This document shows, piece by piece, positions 41,880-50,087 of a stretch of 64,000 nucleotides of DNA. How positions within the stretch are numbered: the first letter of the stretch is position 1; each line of letters starts with the position of its first letter. The notes under the pieces were generated by a model. The model had not been told where the DNA came from and searched no databases. It saw nothing but the letters and a program-made list of their open reading frames with translations. This DNA comes from Hydrogenophaga sp. PAMC20947 (GTDB lineage Bacteria; Pseudomonadota; Gammaproteobacteria; Burkholderiales; Burkholderiaceae_C): the NCBI RefSeq assembly GCF_004795855.1, contig NZ_CP039252.1, forward strand, positions 3,410,001 to 3,474,000. The letters run 5' to 3'. Made by a program: the position numbers and the translations under genes.

Positions 41880-42362
41880 ATGTCGCTCCAGCAACTGCTT
41901 CAGCTTCTCTCACGCCCGCGCAAAGGCGCAGCGCAGAGGACACCGCACGCGCCCCATACAGGCACTGCAGACATGGGCACCACGCCGGGCCGTCGCCCCT
42001 TGCTCGACCGGCTGGAACAGCAGACAGCCGTGATTCACCACCTTGAATGGTGCGTGCTGTTCAACGACCACCTTTCTGTGGACGCGCAAGAGGCCAGTCA
42101 CCTGCCGCCGTTGCCCTCGGCCAGCGACAGCGAACTCGGCCGCTGGTTGTCCCGCATGAGCCAGGGCTCGGCCCAGGGAGACCCCCGCTTCGAAGAACTG
42201 GCTCTGGAAAACGACCGTTTTCACCAGCTCGCCCGCCAGGCCATTGACCTGGCTCACCAGGGCCGCATGGATCTCGCCAGCACCTTGCTCAACACCGATT
42301 TCGAGCGCAGCAGGTCTCGGGTACTGGAACTGCTGCGACAGCTTCGAAAAACTGACCCCTGA
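41880..42362 (+). CDS. CZB-like protein with degenerate zinc site
   Basis: 160 residues. Residues ~50-155 follow the chemoreceptor zinc-binding (CZB) pattern: HHLEWCVLFNDHL, then SELGRWLSRM, then NDRFHQLARQAIDLAHQG. CZB domains bind zinc through three His and one Cys. Here the first His and the last His remain, but the Cys before LGRW is Ser and the His of HxxxH is Asn, so zinc binding is probably weakened or lost. It is a stand-alone soluble protein, not a receptor. Start chosen at the ATG nearest the domain. Confidence 0.65.
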   Translation: MSLQQLLQLLSRPRKGAAQRTPHAPHTGTADMGTTPGRRPLLDRLEQQTAVIHHLEWCVLFNDHLSVDAQEASHLPPLPSASDSELGRWLSRMSQGSAQGDPRFEELALENDRFHQLARQAIDLAHQGRMDLASTLLNTDFERSRSRVLELLRQLRKTDP

Positions 42363-42386
42363 GCGCGCCCCAGCCACTCACCAGCC

Positions 42387-43193
42387 TCAGGCCCCGTGGC
42401 ACTTCTTGAATTTTTTTCCGCTGCCGCACCAGCACGGATCGTTGCGCCCCGGCTCTTCGGTTTTGCGGGCGGGTTCGGTGCGTGGGCCCAGGCTCTGCCA
42501 GATCTGGCGCAGATCGTAAACCGCCCAGATCGCCGCGCCAAAACCGTTCAGGCGCTCGTCGCTGACGCTGGGTGGACCGTCTTCGCTGTGCATGCACACC
42601 GTGGGTTTTCCGGTGTCGTCTTCGGTCAGTTCGACAATGGCCTGCAAGGCCTCATCGATCATGCTGGCCACTTCCTTGTCCCGCGGCATGGCCCAGTCCT
42701 CGGGCCAATTCTCTACGATAAACATAAAGCCCAGCGCCCAGACCTGGCCGAATGCCGGCAGCTCCTGGTCGCCGATCTCGGCGCGCTCGGCCTCGGGCAA
42801 GCCCGCCACTGCGCCTCGCACATCCATGATTTCAGGGTGGTAACTGTCTTCGTCCTCCAGCGTTTCGACCTCTGCACCCAATGCCGACGCCACCTCAGTC
42901 CAGCGCCGTGTCCACAAAGTCAGAAAACGATCGTATTGGGCGGCATCTTTGAACGAGGTGTCTTCTGCGTCTTCGCTCGGCTGACCGGGCTGGCTGTCGC
43001 CCGTGCCCAGCAGCAAAGGGAAAAACTCGTCGGGTGGCACCATGCGGCGTGTGCACAGCAGGGCCGCCATGGCCCCCTCGCAGAACTCCCATTGCGGCAC
43101 GTCTTCTCCACGGGAGCGCAGGTCATCCAGGATCTCGTCGAGTGCGTCGAAGTCTTCGTTGCCCAGGGGCGGGAGAGCGGTATCGGTGTTCAT
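42387..43193 (-). CDS. UPF0149 family protein with C-terminal SEC-C motif
   Basis: 268 residues from MNTDTALPPLGNEDFDALDE. The YecA/UPF0149 domain fills the first two thirds (EFCEGAMAALLCTRRMVPPD, ALGFMFIVENWP), and the C-terminus ends in RNDPCWCGSGKKFKKCHG, the zinc-binding SEC-C motif also found in SecA. In E. coli, YecA binds ribosomes and SecA-type SEC-C motifs bind SecB/ribosome; the role here is inferred from that. The gene is convergent with the CZB-like gene and divergent from the next. Confidence 0.9.
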   Translation of the reverse strand: MNTDTALPPLGNEDFDALDEILDDLRSRGEDVPQWEFCEGAMAALLCTRRMVPPDEFFPLLLGTGDSQPGQPSEDAEDTSFKDAAQYDRFLTLWTRRWTEVASALGAEVETLEDEDSYHPEIMDVRGAVAGLPEAERAEIGDQELPAFGQVWALGFMFIVENWPEDWAMPRDKEVASMIDEALQAIVELTEDDTGKPTVCMHSEDGPPSVSDERLNGFGAAIWAVYDLRQIWQSLGPRTEPARKTEEPGRNDPCWCGSGKKFKKCHGA

Positions 43194-43332
43194 GTCGGAT
43201 GCAAAAAAAGAAAGTTGCGTCGATTTGCGGCGGGGTGGATAACGGGCACCGCCCGGGTTCTTCACCACCCCGCCGCAGCGGGTTTTATGATGGCATCCAG
43301 TTTAGGGCAACCCCGCCTCACCGAAAGTCCGC

Positions 43333-44952
43333 ATGCTCGACCGTCTCAATGCCCTCTACCCCGTGCGCTACACGGCACTTGCCCTGGCCGTGATCGGCTC
43401 CCTGCTCAGCCTGTTCACCCTGGTGGCCTTTGGAACGGGTGGCTGGGCTTTGCTGGTCTGTGGCGCCCTGTCCGGCGTGGGGTGGTGGGACGTGGCGCAG
43501 TCGCGCCGGGCAGTGCTGCGCAACTACCCCATCATTGGCCATATCCGCTACATGCTGGAAAAAGTTCGCCCTGAGCTGCGCCAGTATTTCCTGGAAAGCG
43601 ATAGCGAGGCCACGCCCTTTTCGCGCAGCCAGCGCAGCCTGGTCTATGCCCGCGCCAAAGGTGAAACCGACAAGCGCCCGTTTGGCACCCAGCTCGATGT
43701 CAAAGCCGCAGGCTACGAGTGGATCTCCCACTCGCTCACCCCCACCACACTCAACACACAGGATTTCCGCACCACCATTGGTGGCCCAACCTGTGCCCAG
43801 CCCTACGAAGCCAGCATATTCAACATCTCGGCCATGAGCTTTGGCGCGTTGTCGGCCAATGCCATACAGGCGCTCAACGCCGGTGCCAAACGCGGCGGTT
43901 TTGCTCACGACACCGGGGAGGGCTCCATCTCAGCCTGGCACCGGGTACACGGTGGCGATCTGGTCTGGGAGATCGGTTCGGGTTATTTCGGCTGCCGCAC
44001 CGACGACGGCCTCTTCAGCGAAGAACGCTTCAAGGCCAATGCACTGGACGCCCAGGTCAAGATGATCGAGCTCAAGCTCAGCCAGGGCGCCAAACCTGGT
44101 CACGGCGGCATGCTGCCCGGCGCCAAAGTCACCGCCGAAATCGCTGCGGCGCGCGGCATTCCCGAAGGGCAGGACTGCCTTTCTCCGTCCGCCCACAGTG
44201 CCTTCGCTTCCCCGATCGAACTGCTGCAGTTCATCGCCCGCCTGCGCGAACTCTCCGGCGGAAAGCCTACCGGCTTCAAACTGTGCATTGGCCAGCCCTG
44301 GGAATGGTTTGCGATTGCCCGCGCGATGCTGGAAACCGGCATCACACCCGACTTCATCGTCGTCGACGGCGGCGAGGGTGGCACGGGTGCTGCCCCAGTA
44401 GAGTTCACCAACCACGTGGGGGCCCCCCTGCAGGAAGGCCTGCACCTGGTGCACAACACACTCGTGGGACTGAACCTGCGCGACCGCATCAAGATCGGCT
44501 GCGCTGGCAAGATCATCAGCGCCTTTGATATCACCCGTGCGATGGCCCTGGGCGCAGACTGGTGCAACAGCGCACGTGGCTTCATGTTTGCCTTGGGCTG
44601 CATCCAGGCCCAGTCCTGCCACACCGGCAACTGCCCCACCGGCGTGACCACGCAAGACCCGATGCGCCAGCAGGCGCTGGTGGTGCCCGACAAAGCCACC
44701 CGCGTCTACAACTTCCACCACCAGACCATGCACGCCCTCAAGGGGCTGGTGCAGGCCGCCGGACTGCAACATCCGAGCGAAATCACACCCCACCACATCG
44801 TGCGGCGCGTCAACGAGAACGATGTGCGTCTGCTGGCCAAGCTGCTGCCCGGTGTCGCACCGGGCGCGTTGCTCAACGGCACCGACGATCTGCACGATGT
44901 CTACAAGCTGTACTGGGACCGCTCACAGGCCGACAGTTTTGCGCTGGCCTGA
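43333..44952 (+). CDS. Membrane-anchored glutamate-synthase-like FMN protein
   Basis: 539 residues. Two transmembrane segments lie at ~14-32 and ~35-52. The rest is the FMN/iron-sulfur domain of glutamate synthase: ISAMSFGALSANAIQALNAG, GGEGGTGAAPVEF and CIQAQSCHTGNCPTGV with the three Fe-S cysteines. There is no glutaminase domain or small subunit near, so it is not a complete GOGAT. These stand-alone proteins probably reduce an unknown substrate at the membrane. Confidence 0.9.
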   Translation: MLDRLNALYPVRYTALALAVIGSLLSLFTLVAFGTGGWALLVCGALSGVGWWDVAQSRRAVLRNYPIIGHIRYMLEKVRPELRQYFLESDSEATPFSRSQRSLVYARAKGETDKRPFGTQLDVKAAGYEWISHSLTPTTLNTQDFRTTIGGPTCAQPYEASIFNISAMSFGALSANAIQALNAGAKRGGFAHDTGEGSISAWHRVHGGDLVWEIGSGYFGCRTDDGLFSEERFKANALDAQVKMIELKLSQGAKPGHGGMLPGAKVTAEIAAARGIPEGQDCLSPSAHSAFASPIELLQFIARLRELSGGKPTGFKLCIGQPWEWFAIARAMLETGITPDFIVVDGGEGGTGAAPVEFTNHVGAPLQEGLHLVHNTLVGLNLRDRIKIGCAGKIISAFDITRAMALGADWCNSARGFMFALGCIQAQSCHTGNCPTGVTTQDPMRQQALVVPDKATRVYNFHHQTMHALKGLVQAAGLQHPSEITPHHIVRRVNENDVRLLAKLLPGVAPGALLNGTDDLHDVYKLYWDRSQADSFALA

Positions 44953-44984
44953 GGTGCTGAGCGCCAAGCGCTCAAAACCCGCGC

Positions 44985-45377
44985 TCAGGCGGCGGGGAAA
45001 CGGGCGCGCAGGTAGGCAATGATGGCGCCGGAGTCGTAGAGCCACTGGCTCTGGCCCGCACCGTCGCTGATGCGCAGGCACGGCACCTTGATGGCGCCGC
45101 CGCCCTGCAGCAAGGCTGTGCGGTGTGCGGTGTCCATCTGGGCATCGCGTTGCTGGATCGGCAGCGACAGGCGCCGCATTTCCTGACGCACCTTGATGCA
45201 GAACGGGCAGGTCTTGAACTGGTAGAGCGCCAGGTTCTGGCACTGCATGTTGACCGTGGTTTGCGCCGCGGGATCGCGCTCGACGCCACGGGGTTGGGTC
45301 AGGCGCTCCTTGAGCAACATGACCGGACCCAGCACGGTGCGCAGGGTTCTGAAGAAGGCGCGGATAACGGATTTCAT
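44985..45377 (-). CDS. Glutaredoxin family protein
   Basis: 130 residues. A ~45-residue N-terminal extension precedes NLALYQFKTCPFCIKVRQEM, with the CPFC redox pair at the start of the first helix. KVPCLR (cis-Pro region) and YDSGAIIAYLRARF follow. It reduces disulfides or glutathione adducts in the cytosol. It is convergent with the glutamate-synthase-like gene. Confidence 0.9.
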   Translation of the reverse strand: MKSVIRAFFRTLRTVLGPVMLLKERLTQPRGVERDPAAQTTVNMQCQNLALYQFKTCPFCIKVRQEMRRLSLPIQQRDAQMDTAHRTALLQGGGAIKVPCLRISDGAGQSQWLYDSGAIIAYLRARFPAA

Positions 45378-45413
45378 AGATACAGCATACCGGTTGAAGT
45401 CAAGCCCGGGCGC

Positions 45414-45935
45414 TCAGGCGCCGGCCTCTTCGCCCACCAGAAAATCAACCTTGCCCAGATCCACGCCGGCTTGACGCAACAGGGCATAGACGGTGGTCAC
45501 ATGGAAGTACACATTGGGGATGACCCAGTGCTTCAAATAGGCTTCGGCTGGCATGGTGCGGGTGGCATCTTTGCCGATGGGGAAGGTCACGTCTTGCGCC
45601 TCGCGCCCGTCAAACGCGTCGGCGGGCACGGTGTCCAGCCAGGCCAGTGTCTTGGCAATGCGCTCCTGCAACTGGACCAGGGTGGTTTCGTCATCGGCCA
45701 TCCGAGGCGCTTCCAGGCCACTCACGCGCGCCGTTCCATTCTTGGCGGCGTCGCAGGCGATGCGCACCTGAGAGGCCAGGGGCAGCATGTCGGGCGCCAA
45801 CCTCAACCCCACCAGCACATCGGGGCTGAAGCTGCGTGTTGCCGCATTGGCCTGGGCTTTCTTCAGGCAATGGCCGAGGTTCGCCAAAGCTGTTTGGAAC
45901 ACAGGCAGAGAGGCACTTGAAAGGGTGATCGGCAT
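45414..45935 (-). CDS. DUF1993 family protein
   Basis: 173 residues from MPITLSSASLPVFQTALANL. FSPDVLVGLRLAPDMLPLASQVRIA and KHWVIPNVYFHVTTVYALLRQ are typical of DUF1993, a helical family with a DinB-like four-helix look. Function unknown. It is followed on the same strand by the glutaredoxin gene. Confidence 0.88.
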   Translation of the reverse strand: MPITLSSASLPVFQTALANLGHCLKKAQANAATRSFSPDVLVGLRLAPDMLPLASQVRIACDAAKNGTARVSGLEAPRMADDETTLVQLQERIAKTLAWLDTVPADAFDGREAQDVTFPIGKDATRTMPAEAYLKHWVIPNVYFHVTTVYALLRQAGVDLGKVDFLVGEEAGA

Positions 45936-46124
45936 AGAAACCTGAAATGATGGGCGAGGCAGCAGAGTCTCGCACAGAGCGCACCGGCCCACGGCGAACG
46001 CTGCACAAGCCCCTCTTCGCCCTCGCTACAGCCCAGAAGGTCGTCCAGGTTGATTCCGTGGACCCTCCGACTTGTTACGAAAAACTACTTGTCGGGCGGG
46101 AGCCCCCCCGCTGGTGTCAACCCG

Positions 46125-46799
46125 TCATTCCGACAAATCCATGGCGTATTCGCGCGGGTTCCCACGGGCCACATAGACCCGGACTGGCTGCGATTCAAAC
46201 CGGTCACCAGGGTCTTGCCAAAGCATTTCGCTTGAAAACACGTGCCGTTGTCCCGTGGTGGGATCCACCCAATGGGCATATACACGCCAGGGATGCCGAT
46301 CGTTATAGGTGGTGCTGGTGTCGATTTCGACCCGGTCAAAGCTGGCCAGAACCAGATCACCCTGCTGTCGCAGCCGCGCCAGCTTGCGCCGGTTCCACAA
46401 ACGGATGAATCCGAGGCTGGCCCCTATCAAAAAAAACACCGTGCCCACGCCACCTGTGCTGGCGGCAAAGCCCCACAGTTCGATGAACCCTTTCAACCGG
46501 ATGTCTTCGGGTCTGGCTGGATCCAGGTAGACCGAAACTTTCTCCCCCATGCGATAAGCCGACGGACTGCTGCCCACTCGGCCAACAAACTCGACCGATT
46601 CACCGCTGGGCCGCTCAACCCGAACCCTCGGCTTGTAGTAAACCGAGCCCTTGCGTTCACCCGAGTGCACCAGTTCGACGACCACGCCAGACAACGATTC
46701 GGCCCGGTCAACAAACTGCCAAGTAGGCACAGACAAGGCCAAACCGGCACCCATGAGCAAGACGCCAACCAGAACAAGAATCCAACCAAATAGCTTCAC
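46125..46799 (-). CDS. DUF3592 membrane protein, probable GTG start
   Basis: 224 residues from the GTG at 46797-46799, preceded by AAAGGAG; ATGs further upstream lack ribosome binding sites and would add a polar leader before the first helix. Two transmembrane helices (about residues 2-22 and 105-127) flank a beta-rich domain with YYKPRVRVERPSGESVEF and YRMGEKVSVYLDPARPED, the DUF3592 pattern. A second soluble part (WRVYAHWVDPTTG) follows. Function unknown. Confidence 0.8.
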   Translation of the reverse strand: MKLFGWILVLVGVLLMGAGLALSVPTWQFVDRAESLSGVVVELVHSGERKGSVYYKPRVRVERPSGESVEFVGRVGSSPSAYRMGEKVSVYLDPARPEDIRLKGFIELWGFAASTGGVGTVFFLIGASLGFIRLWNRRKLARLRQQGDLVLASFDRVEIDTSTTYNDRHPWRVYAHWVDPTTGQRHVFSSEMLWQDPGDRFESQPVRVYVARGNPREYAMDLSE

Positions 46800-47181
46800 T
46801 CTGCTCCTTTGCAACGGAATTGACCGTTGATGCATGGACTGCATGGCCATGAGCGCAATACGCTTCGTGCTCTGTTCCCTTGGCGCCATCCCCCTCTACC
46901 GGATCCATCTACCGGCCCCATTGACCGGCACACGAGGCGACGGCAAAACGGGTGTCCTCATCACCCATTCAGCGGCCAGTTCTCTAGGAAAAAGCCCCTC
47001 GCGACAGCAGCGCGAAACAGTCGAATCATCCCGTTTTTCCACGGCCATCCGCACCAACGGTACGCAGGGCGCTGGCCCTACAGCCGGCGCAAGGAAACCA
47101 TCCCAGCCGGCAGTCTACGGCGTTCAAGAGGCGACGCCAACCGTTTTCGCTCAAGGGCGGGCAGCACGCGCAACGCGGGGG
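46800..47181 (+). other. 382-nt gap, nothing recognised
   Basis: Upstream of the DUF3592 gene and downstream of the isomerase gene. I find no credible gene, tRNA or T-tailed hairpin. A short inverted repeat around TCGCGACAGCAGCGCGA (~46998) is the only visible structure. Confidence 0.5.
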
Positions 47182-47823
47182 TTAGGCAGGGCCTCCCTGG
47201 TGTTCCTGCCGCAGCGCCCACTCCACCAGAGGCAGCTGATCATTGCCGAAATACAGCCGCTCGCCCGACCCAAATGGCACAAAGATGCTGGGAGACCCAA
47301 AGGCACCTCGCGCAACGGCCTCTTCTGTGTTGCGGCGAAGTTGCTCTTTGACACCGCCCTCCTGGGAGCGGAGCCGCAGCGTTTCGCCATCCAGGCCAGC
47401 TCCGTTGGCCACATGCACCAACACATCGGGGTCATCGAGGTTCAACTGGTGGGTGTAGTGCGCATCAAACCCAGCTTTGGCGAACTTCACCAGGTCGCTC
47501 TGGCGATCCTCCAGGGCGCAGCAAAAGCGCATGGCATGAACCGATCGCAACGGAAAGAATTTCGAGGGGAAATTCATGGGCACATCCGACTGAGCCGCCC
47601 AGTCATGAAGCGACTGCACCAGCTGTCGCCACTTCGGGCTGCCCTGGTTGTTGGCTCGGGATTCCACATAGGCCTCGTTGACCTGGTTGTGCACACCGCC
47701 GACCAGAAATGGGCGCCAGATGATGGTGGCTCCAGCCTTTTGGGCCAGGGGCTGGATGTTGTGGAAAGCCAGGCACGTCCAAGGCGACGCCAGATCAAAA
47801 AAGAATTCGAAGGATTGGCTCAT
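47182..47823 (-). CDS. 2-hydroxychromene-2-carboxylate isomerase-like protein (DsbA superfamily)
   Basis: 213 residues from MSQSFEFFFDLASPWTCLAF. The N-terminal FFFDLASPWT replaces the CxxC of thioredoxin folds with a Ser-based motif, as in HCCA isomerase and GST-kappa. WRPFLVGGVHNQVN and GAFGSPSIFVPFG (cis-Pro) match. The family isomerises aromatic breakdown products or transfers glutathione. No aromatic pathway genes lie next to it, so the substrate is open. Confidence 0.88.
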   Translation of the reverse strand: MSQSFEFFFDLASPWTCLAFHNIQPLAQKAGATIIWRPFLVGGVHNQVNEAYVESRANNQGSPKWRQLVQSLHDWAAQSDVPMNFPSKFFPLRSVHAMRFCCALEDRQSDLVKFAKAGFDAHYTHQLNLDDPDVLVHVANGAGLDGETLRLRSQEGGVKEQLRRNTEEAVARGAFGSPSIFVPFGSGERLYFGNDQLPLVEWALRQEHQGGPA

Positions 47824-48076
47824 CGAAGCGCTCCATGGACACACATGTTCAAGTGGAAGCTGGTGGCGCTTCAGCGGGCCCCAGGGAACAATGCCCCTGG
47901 TCCGCGCGAACCCCACAGCCCAGGCCGGATGGAATGTGCCACCTGGCCGGATCAATCGATGTGCTGGGTGCGACAGGGAAGATCACATCCACGTGCGCCG
48001 AAATGGCCGTTGCCACGCCACCTTGATCGGCGCATACGACGGGCACGCAAGATTTGCGGAGAATGCTTTTAGCGGC

Positions 48077-48517
48077 TCACGCGGGCGCCCAGATCCGCTG
48101 CACCACCACCCCCAGCCTGTCCAGCCGTCTGGCCATGCACAAGACCTCGGCATCTTTACTCACGAGCACGGCCTGGTGCGCCACCGCAAGGTCGATGAAG
48201 CGCTGGTCGTCGGGGTCTTTGCAGGTGTAGGGTGCCTTGAGCGCCGTGGCCACTATCTCGGCCTGCCGGTCAAACTGGGCCAGCACCGCCTGGGCGGGGA
48301 TATCACGCGCCTTCAGGCCCTTGACGATTTGCGGATAGCCCAGCACCCGGTCCAGCTCTTCGCGCATGGCGGCGGTGGATAGCCAGCGCGTGCCCGGTTG
48401 CGCGAGTTGCTCGCGCAGAGCGGCAGTCGCGGGGTCTTGGTAGACAAAAAGATCCAGCACGATATTGGTGTCAAGCACCAACACCACAACGCCTTCGTCG
48501 GACCGTCCCGCCCTCAC
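48077..48517 (-). CDS. PIN-domain protein (putative toxin-type nuclease)
   Basis: 146 residues. The acidic residues of the PIN nuclease site are seen in VLDTNIVLDLF, MREELDRVLG and KDPDDQRFIDLA, matching the COG1569 group often called toxins. No antitoxin gene adjoins it. Instead its GTG start overlaps the rlmL stop (GTGA), so it is made with an rRNA methyltransferase. An RNA-related nuclease role is possible but unproven. Confidence 0.85.
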   Translation of the reverse strand: MRAGRSDEGVVVLVLDTNIVLDLFVYQDPATAALREQLAQPGTRWLSTAAMREELDRVLGYPQIVKGLKARDIPAQAVLAQFDRQAEIVATALKAPYTCKDPDDQRFIDLAVAHQAVLVSKDAEVLCMARRLDRLGVVVQRIWAPA

Positions 48518-49866
48518 GGTTGGTGGGGGGCCTGGTCCGCGGGTGCGGTGCGGCGTGCCACCAAATCAAACCGGAACAAGCGGCATTCGATAGGGCCGTT
48601 CCACAGCGGCACACGGCGCGACTCTTTGAAGCGCATCTTCCCGGGCAGCTTCAGATCGGGGGTGAGCAACCACGCGCTCCAACCCGCGTAATGGCTCTTC
48701 CAATGAGCCGCGAGCTGGTTGAAGAAATCCGCACCGTCGCTGCCGTCCTCCATTTGGGCACTCTCGCGCCCCAGGCCTGGCGATGCCGGTGCCGGCCGAC
48801 CGGCGGTGAAGGTGCGTGAGGCGCGGGGTGCAGCGCGCTCGGCGCGTGCGCTGGCACGCTCGCCCGCGTTTTGCCCGGCCACACCTGCAGCGGCTATGCG
48901 CTCGCCATAAGGGGGGTTGAGCAGCATGACGCCGGGCCGATCGCTGGGAGGCAATCGCTGCAACGCATCTCCCCCCCGAAAGTCCACCGCATGCATCACG
49001 CCTGCACGCTCGGCGTTGCGCTGGGCGAAATCGACCATGCGAAACGACACGTCGCTGCCAAACACGATGGGCGCATGGCCCTCGGGCCAGTCGCGCTGCT
49101 CGCTCACGGCGTTGTCCTTGATGGCCTGCCACACGTGGTCCTGAAAGGGCAGCATCTTTTCGAAGGCGAACCGGCGCAACAGGCCGGGCGCGATGTTGAG
49201 CGCGATCTGGGCGGCTTCGATCACCACGGTGCCACTGCCACAGCAAGGGTCGTACAGCGGCGTGATGGCATCGAGCGGTTGATCTGCACACTCGCCCCAC
49301 CCGGTGGCAGCGATCATGGCCGCAGCCAGCGTTTCCTTGAGTGGGGCATCACCTTTGTCTTCTCGCCAGCCCCGCTTGAACAACGGCTCACCCGAGGTGT
49401 CGATGTACAGCGTGAGTTCATCGGTGGTGAGGTGGGCGTAAATGCGCACATCGGGCCAGGTGGTGTTCACGCTGGGGCGCTCCCCGCGCTTGGCGCGAAA
49501 GCGGTCACAAATAGCGTCTTTGACCTTGAGCGCGGCGAAGTTCAGGCTGGTCAGCGGACTGTGCTGCGCGGTGATTTCGACCTTGATGGTTTCCTGCGGA
49601 GAAAACCAGATTTCCCAGGCAACCTCGCCCGCTGCGTTGTAGAGGTCTTGCTCGTTGCGGTATTCACCGTGCCACAACTGCACCAGCACGCGCTGGGTGA
49701 GGCGGCTGTGCAGGTTCAGGCGCATGGCATCTCGCCAGGAAGCCTGCACACCCACACCGCCGCGTGCCTTGAAGGCCAGTGGTTCGTTTGTGATGCGCTT
49801 CACTTCGTCGGCGAGGAAGTCCTCCACGCCGGCAGCGCAGGGCAAAAAGAGGTTGAGTTGGTTCAT
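48514..49866 (-). CDS. rlmL: THUMP-domain 23S rRNA methyltransferase (RlmL N-domain type)
   Basis: 450 residues from MNQLNLFLPCAAGVEDFLAD. A THUMP domain (~45-150) precedes the methyltransferase with LYDPCCGSGTVVIEAAQIAL (SAM site) and LLNPPYGERIAA (catalytic NPPY). It should methylate guanine N2 in 23S rRNA (G2445 in E. coli). After NPPYGER there is an insert of about 45 residues rich in Ala, Arg and Gly before FFNQLAAHWKSHYAGW; this is longer than in E. coli-type enzymes. E. coli RlmL carries a second (RlmK) domain that is absent here. Confidence 0.88.
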   Translation of the reverse strand: MNQLNLFLPCAAGVEDFLADEVKRITNEPLAFKARGGVGVQASWRDAMRLNLHSRLTQRVLVQLWHGEYRNEQDLYNAAGEVAWEIWFSPQETIKVEITAQHSPLTSLNFAALKVKDAICDRFRAKRGERPSVNTTWPDVRIYAHLTTDELTLYIDTSGEPLFKRGWREDKGDAPLKETLAAAMIAATGWGECADQPLDAITPLYDPCCGSGTVVIEAAQIALNIAPGLLRRFAFEKMLPFQDHVWQAIKDNAVSEQRDWPEGHAPIVFGSDVSFRMVDFAQRNAERAGVMHAVDFRGGDALQRLPPSDRPGVMLLNPPYGERIAAAGVAGQNAGERASARAERAAPRASRTFTAGRPAPASPGLGRESAQMEDGSDGADFFNQLAAHWKSHYAGWSAWLLTPDLKLPGKMRFKESRRVPLWNGPIECRLFRFDLVARRTAPADQAPHQP

Positions 49867-49930
49867 GAATCTTTTTCCAAAAATGGTTGCGGCCACAAAA
49901 GCCACCGCGCTAACAGCCGTCATTCCTTCC

Positions 49931-50087
49931 AGTGCACACCACGGAACTGGATCTGGCAGGCCGGTTGGTGCAATCCCCGCGCGCAGGGACACAGGGGGCC
50001 TGCACCCTGAACACACCACAGAACTGGCTTCACCAGGCCGCAGGTGCAGCCCCCATCAGGGGGAAGGGGCGAAGCGGTGCAGGAGGG
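49931..50087 (-). repeat. Dispersed 3' palindromic element, two copies after rpoN
   Basis: The first copy (50004-50087) starts at the rpoN stop: CCTCCTGCACCGCTTCGCCC, a CCCCC...GGGGG hairpin, and GCGGCCTGGTGAAGCCAGTT. A second, more degenerate copy (49931-50003) has GGCCTGCCAGATCCAGTTCC and then GTGGTG. Together they fill most of the rpoN-rlmL gap. Confidence 0.7.

Noticed and set aside
48077..48517. Toxin-antitoxin pair at the PIN gene
   Set aside because: No small antitoxin gene lies next to it on either side; the neighbour is rlmL.
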